From Vreelandella sp031769195 (lineage in GTDB: Bacteria; Pseudomonadota; Gammaproteobacteria; Pseudomonadales; Halomonadaceae): a stretch of DNA of 64,000 bases. The position numbers and the translations under genes are program-made. The DNA lies in assembly GCF_031769195.1 (NCBI RefSeq), contig NZ_JAVHNP010000002.1:1-64000 (forward strand). The letters are read 5' to 3'. Below the pieces are notes generated by a model. That model ran no database searches. It was not told where the DNA came from and was given only the letters and a program-made list of their open reading frames with translations. Shown here one piece after another: positions 34,283 through 43,177 of this stretch; position 1 is the first letter of the stretch; the number at the start of each line of letters is the position of its first letter.

Positions 34283-36028
34283 ATGCCAGTTGGGGCAAAA
34301 TTAATGGGTATTCTCAACATCATTTTGCGCTATCGCTTGGCTTGGGCCTTCCTGCTGCTACTTTTCCAAAGTACGGCGTTAGGGAGTGCGCCGCCTGCGC
34401 CGCTCACTGATTGGGAGTATCGCTGGGGAGATGCGCCGTTAGAGGCGAATGAGCCCTGGCACCCTATCGCTTTCCCTTCTAACCCGCCAGGGCGGGATGG
34501 GCAGCAGTCCATATGGTTTAAAACGCAACTGCCTGAAGGTGAGTGGCGTGATCCGGTCCTGCATATCACCAGCATTAACTTAGTGGGCCAAATCTTTCTA
34601 GATGGCAGGTTGATCTATGAGCACGGCGACCTGCGTGAACCGCGCTTCATCGGTTGGCCGTGGCATTTGGTGGCATTGCCGGAAGAGTTCGCGGGTAAAC
34701 AGCTCGCCCTGCGTATCTATTCCGATTACACCAGCATCGGTTTATGGGGCGATGTTGAGGTCATTGACCGCATTGATGCATTGCAGGGAATGCTTTATGC
34801 GTCTGTGCAGGATTTGGTGGTCAGCGCTTTTAGCCTGCTGTTGGCTACGTTGGCTGCCATATTTGCCATGATTGGGCCTGTCCGCCGTGGTTTTGGAGCC
34901 GTTGCGCTGTTTGCCTTCGCCTCTGGGTTGATGCTGTTGGCGGAAACGCCGGTACGCCAACTGTTAGCCGATGCACCGCTCACATGGGATATTGTCCGAG
35001 CAGGCAGCTACTTTACGCTGCCCATTGCGATGGGCTTGTTGCTAAGCCATTGGCTGGACGGTGCGCCTAAACGCTGGATGGCGCGCTTATGGCAACTTCA
35101 TTTGGCGTATCTGGTGGGGTCGATTGGGCTGGTAGCGCTAGGGGTCATCAGCTTGGCGCTTACGTTCCCCGTGTTCGACGTGTTGCTGTTGGTCACACTA
35201 CCCACGATGTTGCTGTTGGCCCTATTGCGGCTAAGAAAACTGAACCTAGAGCAGCAGCTCTTTGTGGTGAGTTTTTTGCTCTTTGCGCCGCTGCTATTGG
35301 CCGATATGTTGGTAGCACATGAGCTGATTCCCCGGCGTGATATACCGTTAAGTTACGGTGCGCTGGGTTTTTCGTTGGCCATTGTGGCGATTTCACTTTG
35401 GCACTATCGCCATACCCAGCGGCAGCTTGCGGCCGCTAACCTCACCTTAGAAGCCCAGGTAATGGCGCGTACCGCAGAGCTGGATACCCTGGTGCATCAA
35501 CTTAAAGGGCTCTCGATTCAGGATGCGCTGACCGGGCTGCATAATCGCCGCCACTTTGACACGCTTCTGAATCAAGAAATGGCACTTGCGCAGCAAAAGG
35601 GGAGTCCGCTCTCTTTGCTGATGATCGATATTGACCACTTTAAGCGCGTGAATGATAGCTTCGGCCATGATGCAGGCGATGCCGTGTTAATGGAGGTGGC
35701 GGCGCTGTTAACAAAGCATTTTCGTGGCAGGGATGTGGTGTGCCGTTTTGGCGGCGAAGAGTTTGTGGCGCTGCTGCCCGGCACCGGTGCCGTGGAGGCA
35801 AAAGCACGTGCTGAAAAGCTGCTGGCAGCGCTTCGCGGTAAAGCGCTCACGTGCCATCAGCATTCCATGGGGCCTATCACGCTCTCCTGTGGTATTGCGA
35901 CATTTCCCTTGCATACCATGGACCCCAAGAGGCTCCTGCGGTTAGCCGATACGGCGCTTTATAAAGCAAAAAACAATGGGCGTGACCGCTGTGAAGTGTG
36001 GGAAAGCGCAAGCTTATCAGAGCGATAG
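34283..36028 (+). CDS. Seven-TM (7TMR-DISM) diguanylate cyclase
   Basis: 581 residues. A signal/first TM (about 10-30) precedes an extracytoplasmic jelly-roll-like domain (about 35-165; WEYRWGDAPL, SIWFKTQLPEGEW, GQIFLDGRLIYEHG). Seven closely spaced hydrophobic segments follow (about 180-375), then a short coiled coil (LAAANLTLEAQVMARTAELD) and a GGDEF domain (about 410-570) with LSLLMIDIDHFKRVNDSFGH and active-site RFGGEEFVALL. It is expected to convert an extracellular carbohydrate or other signal to c-di-GMP. ATG 34283 and ATG 34304 are both possible starts. It converges with the K+ channel gene. Confidence 0.9.
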   Translation: MPVGAKLMGILNIILRYRLAWAFLLLLFQSTALGSAPPAPLTDWEYRWGDAPLEANEPWHPIAFPSNPPGRDGQQSIWFKTQLPEGEWRDPVLHITSINLVGQIFLDGRLIYEHGDLREPRFIGWPWHLVALPEEFAGKQLALRIYSDYTSIGLWGDVEVIDRIDALQGMLYASVQDLVVSAFSLLLATLAAIFAMIGPVRRGFGAVALFAFASGLMLLAETPVRQLLADAPLTWDIVRAGSYFTLPIAMGLLLSHWLDGAPKRWMARLWQLHLAYLVGSIGLVALGVISLALTFPVFDVLLLVTLPTMLLLALLRLRKLNLEQQLFVVSFLLFAPLLLADMLVAHELIPRRDIPLSYGALGFSLAIVAISLWHYRHTQRQLAAANLTLEAQVMARTAELDTLVHQLKGLSIQDALTGLHNRRHFDTLLNQEMALAQQKGSPLSLLMIDIDHFKRVNDSFGHDAGDAVLMEVAALLTKHFRGRDVVCRFGGEEFVALLPGTGAVEAKARAEKLLAALRGKALTCHQHSMGPITLSCGIATFPLHTMDPKRLLRLADTALYKAKNNGRDRCEVWESASLSER

Positions 36029-36035
36029 TGCATGG

Positions 36036-37052
36036 TTAGGGGGCTTTGTTTGGCTGCCAAACGGTACGCCACTCCCAGCCATCTTTGTGTACATAAGCCG
36101 ATAGAACCCGTTGTTGCCTACCTGTTAGATGATGATGTAGCGCTTGGCGAGACGCTGTGATGCCTGGCAGCCTCGTGTACTCAGCCAACGACGGCACTTC
36201 AGGCTGAATAGTAGAGGCCTTAATAAAGGCGCTATCCAGTGTGGCCAGAAAATTTTCTAAGGTAACGAGGCCGGTCTTTAGCTGTTGTCGTGTAACGGGG
36301 TCTATGTCAGTGCACGCCGCTTGAGCAATTAACAGGGCTTGGTAAAGCCTCGCCAGCGCTACGGGGAGAGATTTTTGGCTTTGAGGGTCATGGTAATAAT
36401 GCAAAATTGGATAGGCTAAATGTTGTTGCCCTAATTGACTGATCGACTGCTGAAGGGGCTGAAGCTGCTGCCCTAAACTGGTGTACTTTCCATGGTCATG
36501 GGTGGCATCCAGAATATGGTAAGGGGTTTCTCCTAGGGCATGGATAGAGAGCGCTACGTGACGTTTCTGAGTTACGTTGCTAATAATGCTCAGCATGTAG
36601 GTAATGGTAAGAGTGAAAAGAAAGAAACCATTCGCGGCGGCCAACATGGGGGTAACGCGCCAGGCGTCACTGCCGGGTACGTAGTCGCCATAGCCTAGTG
36701 TGGTCAGGGTGTAGCCGGTGTAATAGAGCCGCTGAATAAGATTCGCGGGCTCATGTGTGTTTGCGTTCACCACGGCGTCGCTGGCGCTACAAAAAAGCAG
36801 CCACCAGCCGAGAAGCGCTAACAGCAGCCAAATCGAGATTAAGCCAACGGTTAACCACGGCCCCACGGCAGACAGCAAACCGTGGCAGCGTTTACGCTGG
36901 TGTATTGCCAGTAGTAAGGCCCACACGCTGCTAATTAAATGGTTGGTAATGGGGCCTGAGTGTGATGCCGAGAGGGTTGTTTTGATGGCATCATAATTGG
37001 CCAGTGCAATAAACAGTGCCCCCAGTACGCTTACCCAATGACTTCCTATCAT
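36036..37052 (-). CDS. Two-TM potassium channel family protein
   Basis: 338 residues. N-terminal hydrophobic segments, then helix WLTVGLISIWLLLALLGWW, pore loop with selectivity filter TLTTLGYGDYVPG, and inner helix GFFLFTLTITYMLSIISNV (about 140-165). A cytosolic C-terminal domain of about 170 residues has no recognised RCK motif. The filter TLGYGD indicates K+ selectivity. AGGAAG before the ATG supports the start. It is the last gene of a three-gene unit (solute-binding protein, CDF transporter, channel) read leftwards; the CDF stop lies only 9 bp upstream. Confidence 0.85.
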   Translation of the reverse strand: MIGSHWVSVLGALFIALANYDAIKTTLSASHSGPITNHLISSVWALLLAIHQRKRCHGLLSAVGPWLTVGLISIWLLLALLGWWLLFCSASDAVVNANTHEPANLIQRLYYTGYTLTTLGYGDYVPGSDAWRVTPMLAAANGFFLFTLTITYMLSIISNVTQKRHVALSIHALGETPYHILDATHDHGKYTSLGQQLQPLQQSISQLGQQHLAYPILHYYHDPQSQKSLPVALARLYQALLIAQAACTDIDPVTRQQLKTGLVTLENFLATLDSAFIKASTIQPEVPSLAEYTRLPGITASRQALHHHLTGRQQRVLSAYVHKDGWEWRTVWQPNKAP

Positions 37053-37061
37053 GTTGGCTTC

Positions 37062-38012
37062 CTAAGCGGTGTGTGCGTTTGTGGTTACGCTAACAACCAC
37101 TTCGTAAATACGCCAATCGTAATGATTGAGCAGTGCTTCTGCTGCGGCTAAATGCTCGGTCAGTTGATGCGTATGACGGGGAGTGATGAAGGCTTCGCCG
37201 CTAAATACATGCCCCTCTTCACGCAGGCGCACCGCTGCATCGGCCACCCACTCATACTGCTTCAATGCTATTTCTAACGTTTCTGCTAAGTGCTCGGGTT
37301 TTGTTTCTGCGGTAAAGCGGGGGCGGCGATCAAGCAAATCCCCCACGGCTTCTTTTAAATTGATAAAACCATCCTTTGTGACATCTATAGCAATCATCGC
37401 TGCGGCTAATGCATCTGCCCACCAAATACCCGCACCGATCCCTATGATGCCCACAATGGCGGCGAGGCCTGTCATCCAGTCTGCCTTGCTCATTTTGCCA
37501 TCGACGTAGACAGTTTTTTCATGTATCTGAATCGCCGCCTTGGTTTGTAAGCGGCCTATCACCATGGGCGGTATCACGCTGTATATAAGGGCGGCTATCA
37601 TCAACCAGCCCATCCAAAACGTATGCCCAAATAGGGTGATAGCACCAACAGAAGGGTGCTCTTGGCTGATAAGTTTTATAAGGGAGTCCAAGAGTAATAG
37701 GCTTCCCATGAGGCTAAGCGCGGTGGCGGCGCATAAAAAAGCAATCACGGTGGCGCGTTGGTAGCCATAGGGAAAGGTGCCGTTGGGTGGTCGGTTGCGA
37801 AAGTGCATGGCGATCAAAAATGCCACCGGCGGGATAAGCGATAAGATATCTTCTATCCATGCGGCTTTCATGGCTTGGCTACTGCCTAACACTAAGCCGA
37901 GCACGGCAATAATTGAGATTCGAAAACCCAAATTCCACCACTCAAGCTTAACTAAGTAGTCGAGCTGACGCTCTTTATCGATGGGTATTAGGTAGGGCTT
38001 GCGTACTTTCAT
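37062..38012 (-). CDS. Cation diffusion facilitator (CDF) family transporter, atypical metal site
   Basis: 316 residues with about six membrane helices (30-215) and a C-terminal cytosolic domain (about 225-310, VADAAVRLREEGHVFSGEAF). The CDF layout is clear, including FPYGYQRATVIAFL and DLLDRRPRF. But the transport-site pairs normally written HxxxD/DxxxD look unusual: TM2 reads WIEDILSLIPP and TM5 reads MSKADWMTG, with no His. The cation may therefore not be Zn2+ or Fe2+. It overlaps the upstream solute-binding gene by ATGA and is followed 9 bp later by the K+ channel gene, suggesting one transcript for cation homeostasis. Confidence 0.85.
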   Translation of the reverse strand: MKVRKPYLIPIDKERQLDYLVKLEWWNLGFRISIIAVLGLVLGSSQAMKAAWIEDILSLIPPVAFLIAMHFRNRPPNGTFPYGYQRATVIAFLCAATALSLMGSLLLLDSLIKLISQEHPSVGAITLFGHTFWMGWLMIAALIYSVIPPMVIGRLQTKAAIQIHEKTVYVDGKMSKADWMTGLAAIVGIIGIGAGIWWADALAAAMIAIDVTKDGFINLKEAVGDLLDRRPRFTAETKPEHLAETLEIALKQYEWVADAAVRLREEGHVFSGEAFITPRHTHQLTEHLAAAEALLNHYDWRIYEVVVSVTTNAHTA

Positions 38013-38749
38013 TGGGCTGCTTCCCAGCGTTGCAACTCTGCATCCAAGTGATGATTGCCGTTTAAATAGCGCTGTAAGGCCAGCATCAGGGCATTTTCTC
38101 CCTTGGGCAAAGCCATTACATGGTGCGCTTTCGCCAGCGAGTAAGCGGTAGGGGTAAAGTCATGGGCAAGCAGCCACCATGTCGGGCCGGCGGCCATGCC
38201 TTGAGCGTTAGCCGGGTGTGGTTGGATGATGGGATGTGCGCCCAACTCTCTAAGGGAGTGCATGACTGTGTTTAGCCGGGGCACCGCCACCTCTTTTTCT
38301 CTGATGGAATCAGGCGCTAAACGCGGAGGCTGCCCGTTGTCTTTGACACCGATGGCATAGTGAGTGGTATAGAAGGGACGCGTGATGGCCGCCAATTGCT
38401 CGATACGAGCATTGGTGGTTAAACCGCCTGCCACAATATCTAGTTGATGATGGTTGAGCGCCTGTAGCAGCTCGTTTTCACTGCCCCAGTGCCACTCAAT
38501 CTTAGCACTTAGTGTTTCAGCAAAAGCTTCCAGAAGGTGTATTTCTACACCTTCTGGTCTTTGTGAATGTTGAATGACCCAGGGTGCGTTTTCCGTAATG
38601 CCAATATAAAGCGTGCCGTTTTCAATATCACTCATGGGGCGTTCAATGTTTTGCGGATAACGGCAAGCTGATAATATTAATGCAATGAATAAGTACTGCG
38701 AAAATAGATAAATTTTACTATTTTTAAAATTGCATAAATATGTTTTCAC
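38009..38749 (-). CDS. Periplasmic solute-binding lipoprotein (SBP_bac_3 type)
   Basis: About 246 residues from a GTG start at 38749, which gives a clean lipoprotein signal (YLFIALILSAC); the frame is open upstream to a TTG at 38815. The mature region looks like an amino-acid-type solute-binding domain: GTLYIGITENAPWVIQH, GVEIHLLEAFAETL, ALNHHQLDIVAGGLTTN and KEVAVPRLNT. No ABC permease or ATPase is adjacent; instead it is coupled by ATGA overlap to a CDF transporter and a K+ channel, so it may be a sensor or scavenger rather than an uptake component. The region upstream of the start is AT-rich. Confidence 0.75.
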   Translation of the reverse strand: MKTYLCNFKNSKIYLFSQYLFIALILSACRYPQNIERPMSDIENGTLYIGITENAPWVIQHSQRPEGVEIHLLEAFAETLSAKIEWHWGSENELLQALNHHQLDIVAGGLTTNARIEQLAAITRPFYTTHYAIGVKDNGQPPRLAPDSIREKEVAVPRLNTVMHSLRELGAHPIIQPHPANAQGMAAGPTWWLLAHDFTPTAYSLAKAHHVMALPKGENALMLALQRYLNGNHHLDAELQRWEAAQ

Positions 38750-38849
38750 GATGGCGTAAAACTCTAAGTCATATCTGAATAGTTCGGCTATGCATGTCAG
38801 TACATATCCGGTCAATACATAGCCAGTCAGTCATACCCAGCCCATCCTA

Positions 38850-39179
38850 TTAAGCAGTAAGGTTGGCGCACGCATGGGCACATTGCTGGCAGGCATTGGC
38901 GCACTCTTGACAGTGATCGGCGCTGTGTTGAGCACACTCATCGGCGCATTGTTGGCAAATTTGGGCGCAAAGCTGGCCAAGATCGTTAGCGAATTCACTA
39001 TTTTGGGCCATGTAAGAGGCTGTGAGACGACAAATTTGCGCACACTGAATATCTAAACGTATGCATTCAGACATTTTATGAACGTCTTCCTCCTCAAGGC
39101 ACTGGCTAGCGCATTGGTCACAGTAAGCGGCGCAGGTATAGCAGGCATTGATGGCGTCTTTAAAGGCTCCAAAATTCAT
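38850..39179 (-). CDS. Cys-rich four-helix-bundle copper-binding protein (DUF326/Csp-like)
   Basis: 109 residues with Cys repeated in helical spacing: INACYTCAAYCDQCASQC, ECIRLDIQCAQICR, LCAQICQQCADECAQ and HCQECANACQQCAHACA. This is the pattern of DUF326 proteins related to the copper storage proteins Csp, in which the Cys line the core of a four-helix bundle and bind many Cu(I). No signal peptide is seen, so the cytosolic (Csp3-like) type is likely. AAGGAG 8 nt before ATG 39179 favours this start over the open frame to 39197. The 267-bp region upstream is AT-rich and holds no gene. Confidence 0.88.
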   Translation of the reverse strand: MNFGAFKDAINACYTCAAYCDQCASQCLEEEDVHKMSECIRLDIQCAQICRLTASYMAQNSEFANDLGQLCAQICQQCADECAQHSADHCQECANACQQCAHACANLTA

Positions 39180-39464
39180 TGTTAGCTCCTTTAACAATCG
39201 AATGAGAAGGTTTTTCGTTATATTGCTGAGTTTTAAGGCTAGTCGATCAGAGTTTTAAGTGCTTTATCCGTCAGCGATTTTTAATTTTGTTTAATATTTC
39301 TTTCTCTTTTTGCAAGAATTGTACAGCTTGTGTTTAATAAGCGGTTGATTGTCAATAAATGTCACATTGCTTACCGCTACCGTTACTTTTGTTATGGCCT
39401 GATCCATAGTGCATTTATAAGACCCGTGGGTGAACTAGGGGCACGTTAATAACAGAGGTGGGCT

Positions 39465-41138
39465 ATGCGTAATAATGGCTATGTATCACAAACCAACTAT
39501 CCGATTGAGCCAGACGACTTCTTAATATCCCGTACGGATATCAATGGGTATATCACGTATGCCAACCCGCGCTTTATCGAGGTGAGTGGGTTTGACATTG
39601 AGGAGTTGATGAACGAACCCCACAACGTGGTTCGCCATCCGGATATGCCGCCCGAGGTTTACCGTGATATGTGGTCAACGCTGCGCGAAGGACTTTCCTG
39701 GCAAGGGTACGTCAAAAATCGTCGTAAGAATGGCGACCACTACTGGGTGCATGCCAATGTAGTGCCCGTAGTGGACCGGGGCGAGCTACAGGGCTATGCC
39801 TCGCTGCGCTCTTATGCGGGGGAAGAGAAGGCACGCTACTTTGATCACCTCTACCGCCAGATGCGCGAAAATAACTGCCCTTACTATTTAAAGCGCGGAA
39901 AGTTAAAACGCAAAGGGCTGCGCGGTAAGCTGCCATCCTTCCAGTGGGAGGGTGTTAAAGCCCGTGTGATTGGGTCGTCCATTGCGAGTGCTTCGCTGCT
40001 TGGCGGGGGGCTTTGGGTTTCTCAGCGATTTGGTTTTACCGGCTGGTCGCTAGGCGTACTTGCGCTAGTGCTGGCGAGTTCTATTTGGTCGGTAAATGCG
40101 CTGTTGCTGGGTTCGCTTAACCGCTCTGTCGCTTCGCTGAAGGATATTGCGCTGCAACTGGCGGCGGGCAACTTAAACACGGTCATACCCTCTACCAATC
40201 GCCAATCGCTGCGTCAAACCTTGGATGCCCTACAGCTGATGCGGCGCTCTTTGTTATCCACGGCCAGCGATATCCAGCGCAATATGGAAGCGATTGGGCC
40301 GGTGGTGAGTCAAATCCTGAATAACAACACCAGCATGGCTGATCGGCTTGAGCAGCAAGCCTCTGCGGTGCAGGAAACGGCCGCCAGTATGGAAGAGATC
40401 TCCAGCACCGTGCGCCAAAGCGCATCGAATGCGCAGCTAGCGAGTAAAGCAGCAGATACCAACTTGGCAGAAGTAGGCACGGCCACCCGCTTAACCGATG
40501 AATTGGCCCATGCCATGGACGCGCTCACCAAGCAGTCTGAGCGGATGAAGCATATGGTGCAAACCATTGATGCGATTGCGTTCCAAACCAATATTTTAGC
40601 TCTTAACGCGTCGGTGGAAGCCGCGCGCGCGGGGGAACACGGCCGTGGGTTCGCTGTGGTGGCCCAAGAAGTGCGCAAGCTCTCTAATCAAACCGCCGAG
40701 GCCGCTAAAGAAGTCCAGCGCATGATTGTGGATACCAACCAAAGCGTGTTGGAAAGCGCCGCCCACACCCGAGAAACCCAGGCCGCCACGCAGCGTATTC
40801 GCCATGCCAGCCAGCGGGTGAACGACCTGATGGAAGAGATCAGCCGAGCCGCCAGCGAGCAAAGCGACGGGGTGGCTCAAATTGGCCTCGCCATTGCCGA
40901 GATTGATAGCACCACCCAGGCTAGCGCATCAGATATGGAGAGTTATCGTCGCGTGGCAGACACCTTGAGTGGCGAAGCCGCTTCATTGACCAACAGCGTT
41001 AACGCGTTCAGAACCTCCCAAAGTGGTGCGCAGCCCCTGCCAGCACTGCGTCGCCCACAGCTCCCAGGGCTTGCTAAGCCAAGCACGAAACCTCTGCCTT
41101 ACAAACAGCCTGCGGCAGATGGTTGGGAGCAGTTCTAA
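39465..41138 (+). CDS. PAS-domain methyl-accepting chemotaxis protein (Aer-like)
   Basis: 557 residues. An N-terminal PAS domain (about 15-125; TDINGYITYANPRFIEVSGF, WQGYVKNRRKNGDHYWVHAN) is like that of the redox receptor Aer. Two close membrane helices lie at about 165-225, then a HAMP-like stretch and the signalling domain with its hairpin tip AFQTNILALNASVEAARAGE near 375. The last residues are GWEQF, a WxxF pentapeptide of the kind that tethers CheR, and proline-rich sequence precedes it. It should signal energy or redox state to CheA. It is monocistronic with a terminator downstream. Confidence 0.92.
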   Translation: MRNNGYVSQTNYPIEPDDFLISRTDINGYITYANPRFIEVSGFDIEELMNEPHNVVRHPDMPPEVYRDMWSTLREGLSWQGYVKNRRKNGDHYWVHANVVPVVDRGELQGYASLRSYAGEEKARYFDHLYRQMRENNCPYYLKRGKLKRKGLRGKLPSFQWEGVKARVIGSSIASASLLGGGLWVSQRFGFTGWSLGVLALVLASSIWSVNALLLGSLNRSVASLKDIALQLAAGNLNTVIPSTNRQSLRQTLDALQLMRRSLLSTASDIQRNMEAIGPVVSQILNNNTSMADRLEQQASAVQETAASMEEISSTVRQSASNAQLASKAADTNLAEVGTATRLTDELAHAMDALTKQSERMKHMVQTIDAIAFQTNILALNASVEAARAGEHGRGFAVVAQEVRKLSNQTAEAAKEVQRMIVDTNQSVLESAAHTRETQAATQRIRHASQRVNDLMEEISRAASEQSDGVAQIGLAIAEIDSTTQASASDMESYRRVADTLSGEAASLTNSVNAFRTSQSGAQPLPALRRPQLPGLAKPSTKPLPYKQPAADGWEQF

Positions 41139-41197
41139 AAGAAGCACATCTTTATTAAGACGAATTAGGTACTGTAATTTTGTAATCGATATCTACT

Positions 41198-41224
41198 AAA
41201 GGCTAATTCATTTAGCCTTTTTTT
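41198..41224 (+). terminator. Intrinsic terminator after the chemoreceptor gene
   Basis: Perfect 9-bp stem AAAGGCTAA/TTAGCCTTT with 5-nt loop, running into seven T. It lies 60 bp after the chemoreceptor stop and before the hexuronate regulator. Confidence 0.9.
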
Positions 41225-41286
41225 ATTTCATCCATACTACCATACTAGTGTATCAGTTGGTGTGCGTAGGCTCTTTTTGGAGTGTT

Positions 41287-42012
41287 ATGAAGACAAATTT
41301 GCAAGCGATGTGGGAGAGGGAAAGTAGTGATGTTTCGGTGCGTCAACGCTTATACAGCGTATTGCGGCAAGCGATAATTCGCATGGTGCTAGCACCGGGG
41401 CAGGCACTTTCTGAAAAAGAAATTGCGGACTTATTCGCTGTCAGTCGCCAACCCGTTAGAGAGGCGTTTATCCGCCTCTCAGAAGCAGGGTTGGTTGAAG
41501 TACGCCCTCAACGAGGCACGTATGTAGTAGGTATTTCCCGACAAGCGGTTCTGGAAGCACGCTTCATCCGCGAGTCACTGGAGGTCGCCATTACGCTGGA
41601 AGCCGCCAAGGGGCCGCTTCCAGAAAGTGTGCTAATGGAGCTTAACGAACTGATTAAGCGCCAGCGGAGCTGTCTCGAGCGCCAGGACCATGATCGCTTC
41701 TTTTTTCTTGATGAGTTGTTTCATCGCACACTGGCCTTTTCCACGGGGCAGGTCATGGCATGGAACGTCATTGAGGATGTGAAGGCGCAATTGGACCGGG
41801 TACGTTATTTGAGTATTCCTGACTCTACACCGATCTCTAAGTTAGCCGATCAGCATCAGGCAATCGTCGACGCAATAGCGGCTACAGATAGTGATGCCGC
41901 CGAGAAGGCGATGAGTGTTCATCAGCGTGAAATCCTAAATTCGTTGCCTGAGCTTGAGCGTCGTTTCCCTGATTTATTTGCAGGCGTGGCTGTTACCGCA
42001 CGTTCCTCATAA
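41287..42012 (+). CDS. GntR/FCD-family transcriptional regulator of the hexuronate cluster
   Basis: 241 residues. An N-terminal winged helix (about 15-80; LRQAIIRMVLAPGQALSEKE, VSRQPVREAFIRLSEAGLV, RPQRGTYV) is joined to an all-helical FCD effector domain (about 95-225; ARFIRESLEVAI, FHRTLAF, ADQHQAIVDAI with the metal-binding His). Regulators of this class (UxuR, ExuR, KdgR types) bind uronate-derived acids. GGAG 5 nt before ATG 41287 sets the start, though the frame opens at 41248. It stands at the head of a same-strand TRAP-uxaC-manD-uxuB cluster, its probable target. CCATACTA is directly repeated at 41231 and 41240 just upstream. Confidence 0.87.
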   Translation: MKTNLQAMWERESSDVSVRQRLYSVLRQAIIRMVLAPGQALSEKEIADLFAVSRQPVREAFIRLSEAGLVEVRPQRGTYVVGISRQAVLEARFIRESLEVAITLEAAKGPLPESVLMELNELIKRQRSCLERQDHDRFFFLDELFHRTLAFSTGQVMAWNVIEDVKAQLDRVRYLSIPDSTPISKLADQHQAIVDAIAATDSDAAEKAMSVHQREILNSLPELERRFPDLFAGVAVTARSS

Positions 42013-42116
42013 ACACAGCCATATCAACCAAATAAATAATTGTCGTGTATGACGTAGTTCCAGCCGTAATGCTGGTGAAAAAAATGACCAACAATAATTA
42101 TCTTGAGGAGTTGAAG

Positions 42117-43076
42117 ATGAAACTCGCACGGTTACTCCCAGCTATTGCGCTGGTAGTCGCAAGTCAGACGGCACACGCTGCTTACCAGCTCAATGTTTCT
42201 ATCGCATTGAGCCCCCAAGATCCTATCGCCCAGGCTTTGCAGAGCGCTCAGCAAAGTATTGAAGAGCGCTCTGAAGGCGAGCTGACAATCCAGATTTTTC
42301 CGAATAGCCAATTGGGCTCCGATGAAGATGTTGTGGAGCAAATCCGCAGTGGTGCCAATATCGCTATTCTCATTGATGCTGGCCGCTTGTCGGAATATCA
42401 ACCAGAGCTTGGTATTTTAAGTGCCCCTTACTTGGTTGAGGACCCGCGTGATTACGCTCAAATAACAGCGTCGCCGCTGTATCAGAAGTGGGTGGAAGGG
42501 TTGGCAGGCGTAAGTGGCCTGCGTCTATTAAATTACAACTGGTTCCAAGGATCTCGGCAGATGCTGACTCAGAAAGAAGTCAAGGCTCCTGCCGATTTGA
42601 ATGGCATACGTATAAGAACCATCAACTCCCCGGTATGGGTAAAGACGATTGAAGCCATGGGGGCAACCGCGACTCCTTTGCCCTGGTCGGAAGTTTATTC
42701 TGCACTTCAATTAGGCTCGATTGATGGCGCAGAAGCACAATTAACTGCTGCCGAAGGCCAAAATCTACATGAGGTTATTACTAATGTGGCTTTAACGAAC
42801 CATATTCATTTGATGACGGGGATTGCCACTTCTGATCAGTGGTATCAAACATTGCCTGAAGAGCTACGCACTATTCTCGATGAAGAGCTATTAAAGGCAG
42901 GTGACGCTGCGAGTCAAGCAACCATGGAAGCACAGGCCGCTGTGCAAGAGAGGATGGAAGCTGAAGGCGTCACATTTACTGCTGTGGATCTCGACCTATT
43001 CCGGGAAGGCGTTGGTAGCGTCTATGAAGAGTTAGGCTACGACCAGTATCGCGAGCAACTGCTCTCTGGAGAGTGA
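42117..43076 (+). CDS. TRAP transporter solute-binding protein (DctP family)
   Basis: 319 residues. Signal peptide MKLARLLPAIALVVASQ ends at AHAA. The mature protein starts YQLNVSIALSPQDPIAQAL and has the DctP landmarks LTIQIFPNSQLGSDEDVVEQ, the ligand-arginine region NGIRIRTINSPVWVKTIEAM, and ATPLPWSEVYSALQLGSIDG followed by EAQLTA. GAGGAG before ATG 42117 fixes the start within a longer open frame. It is followed by the small and large membrane subunits and by uronate catabolic enzymes, so glucuronate or galacturonate is the likely ligand. Confidence 0.92.
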   Translation: MKLARLLPAIALVVASQTAHAAYQLNVSIALSPQDPIAQALQSAQQSIEERSEGELTIQIFPNSQLGSDEDVVEQIRSGANIAILIDAGRLSEYQPELGILSAPYLVEDPRDYAQITASPLYQKWVEGLAGVSGLRLLNYNWFQGSRQMLTQKEVKAPADLNGIRIRTINSPVWVKTIEAMGATATPLPWSEVYSALQLGSIDGAEAQLTAAEGQNLHEVITNVALTNHIHLMTGIATSDQWYQTLPEELRTILDEELLKAGDAASQATMEAQAAVQERMEAEGVTFTAVDLDLFREGVGSVYEELGYDQYREQLLSGE

Positions 43077-43177
43077 GTCTCCGCTCCTGCCCGTACTGGT
43101 TACCTGGGCAGGAGCTTTCCCCTTTCTCTTTGCTGTCAACCCACTATCCATATGCCCTACGGGGCGAGGAATGCTGT

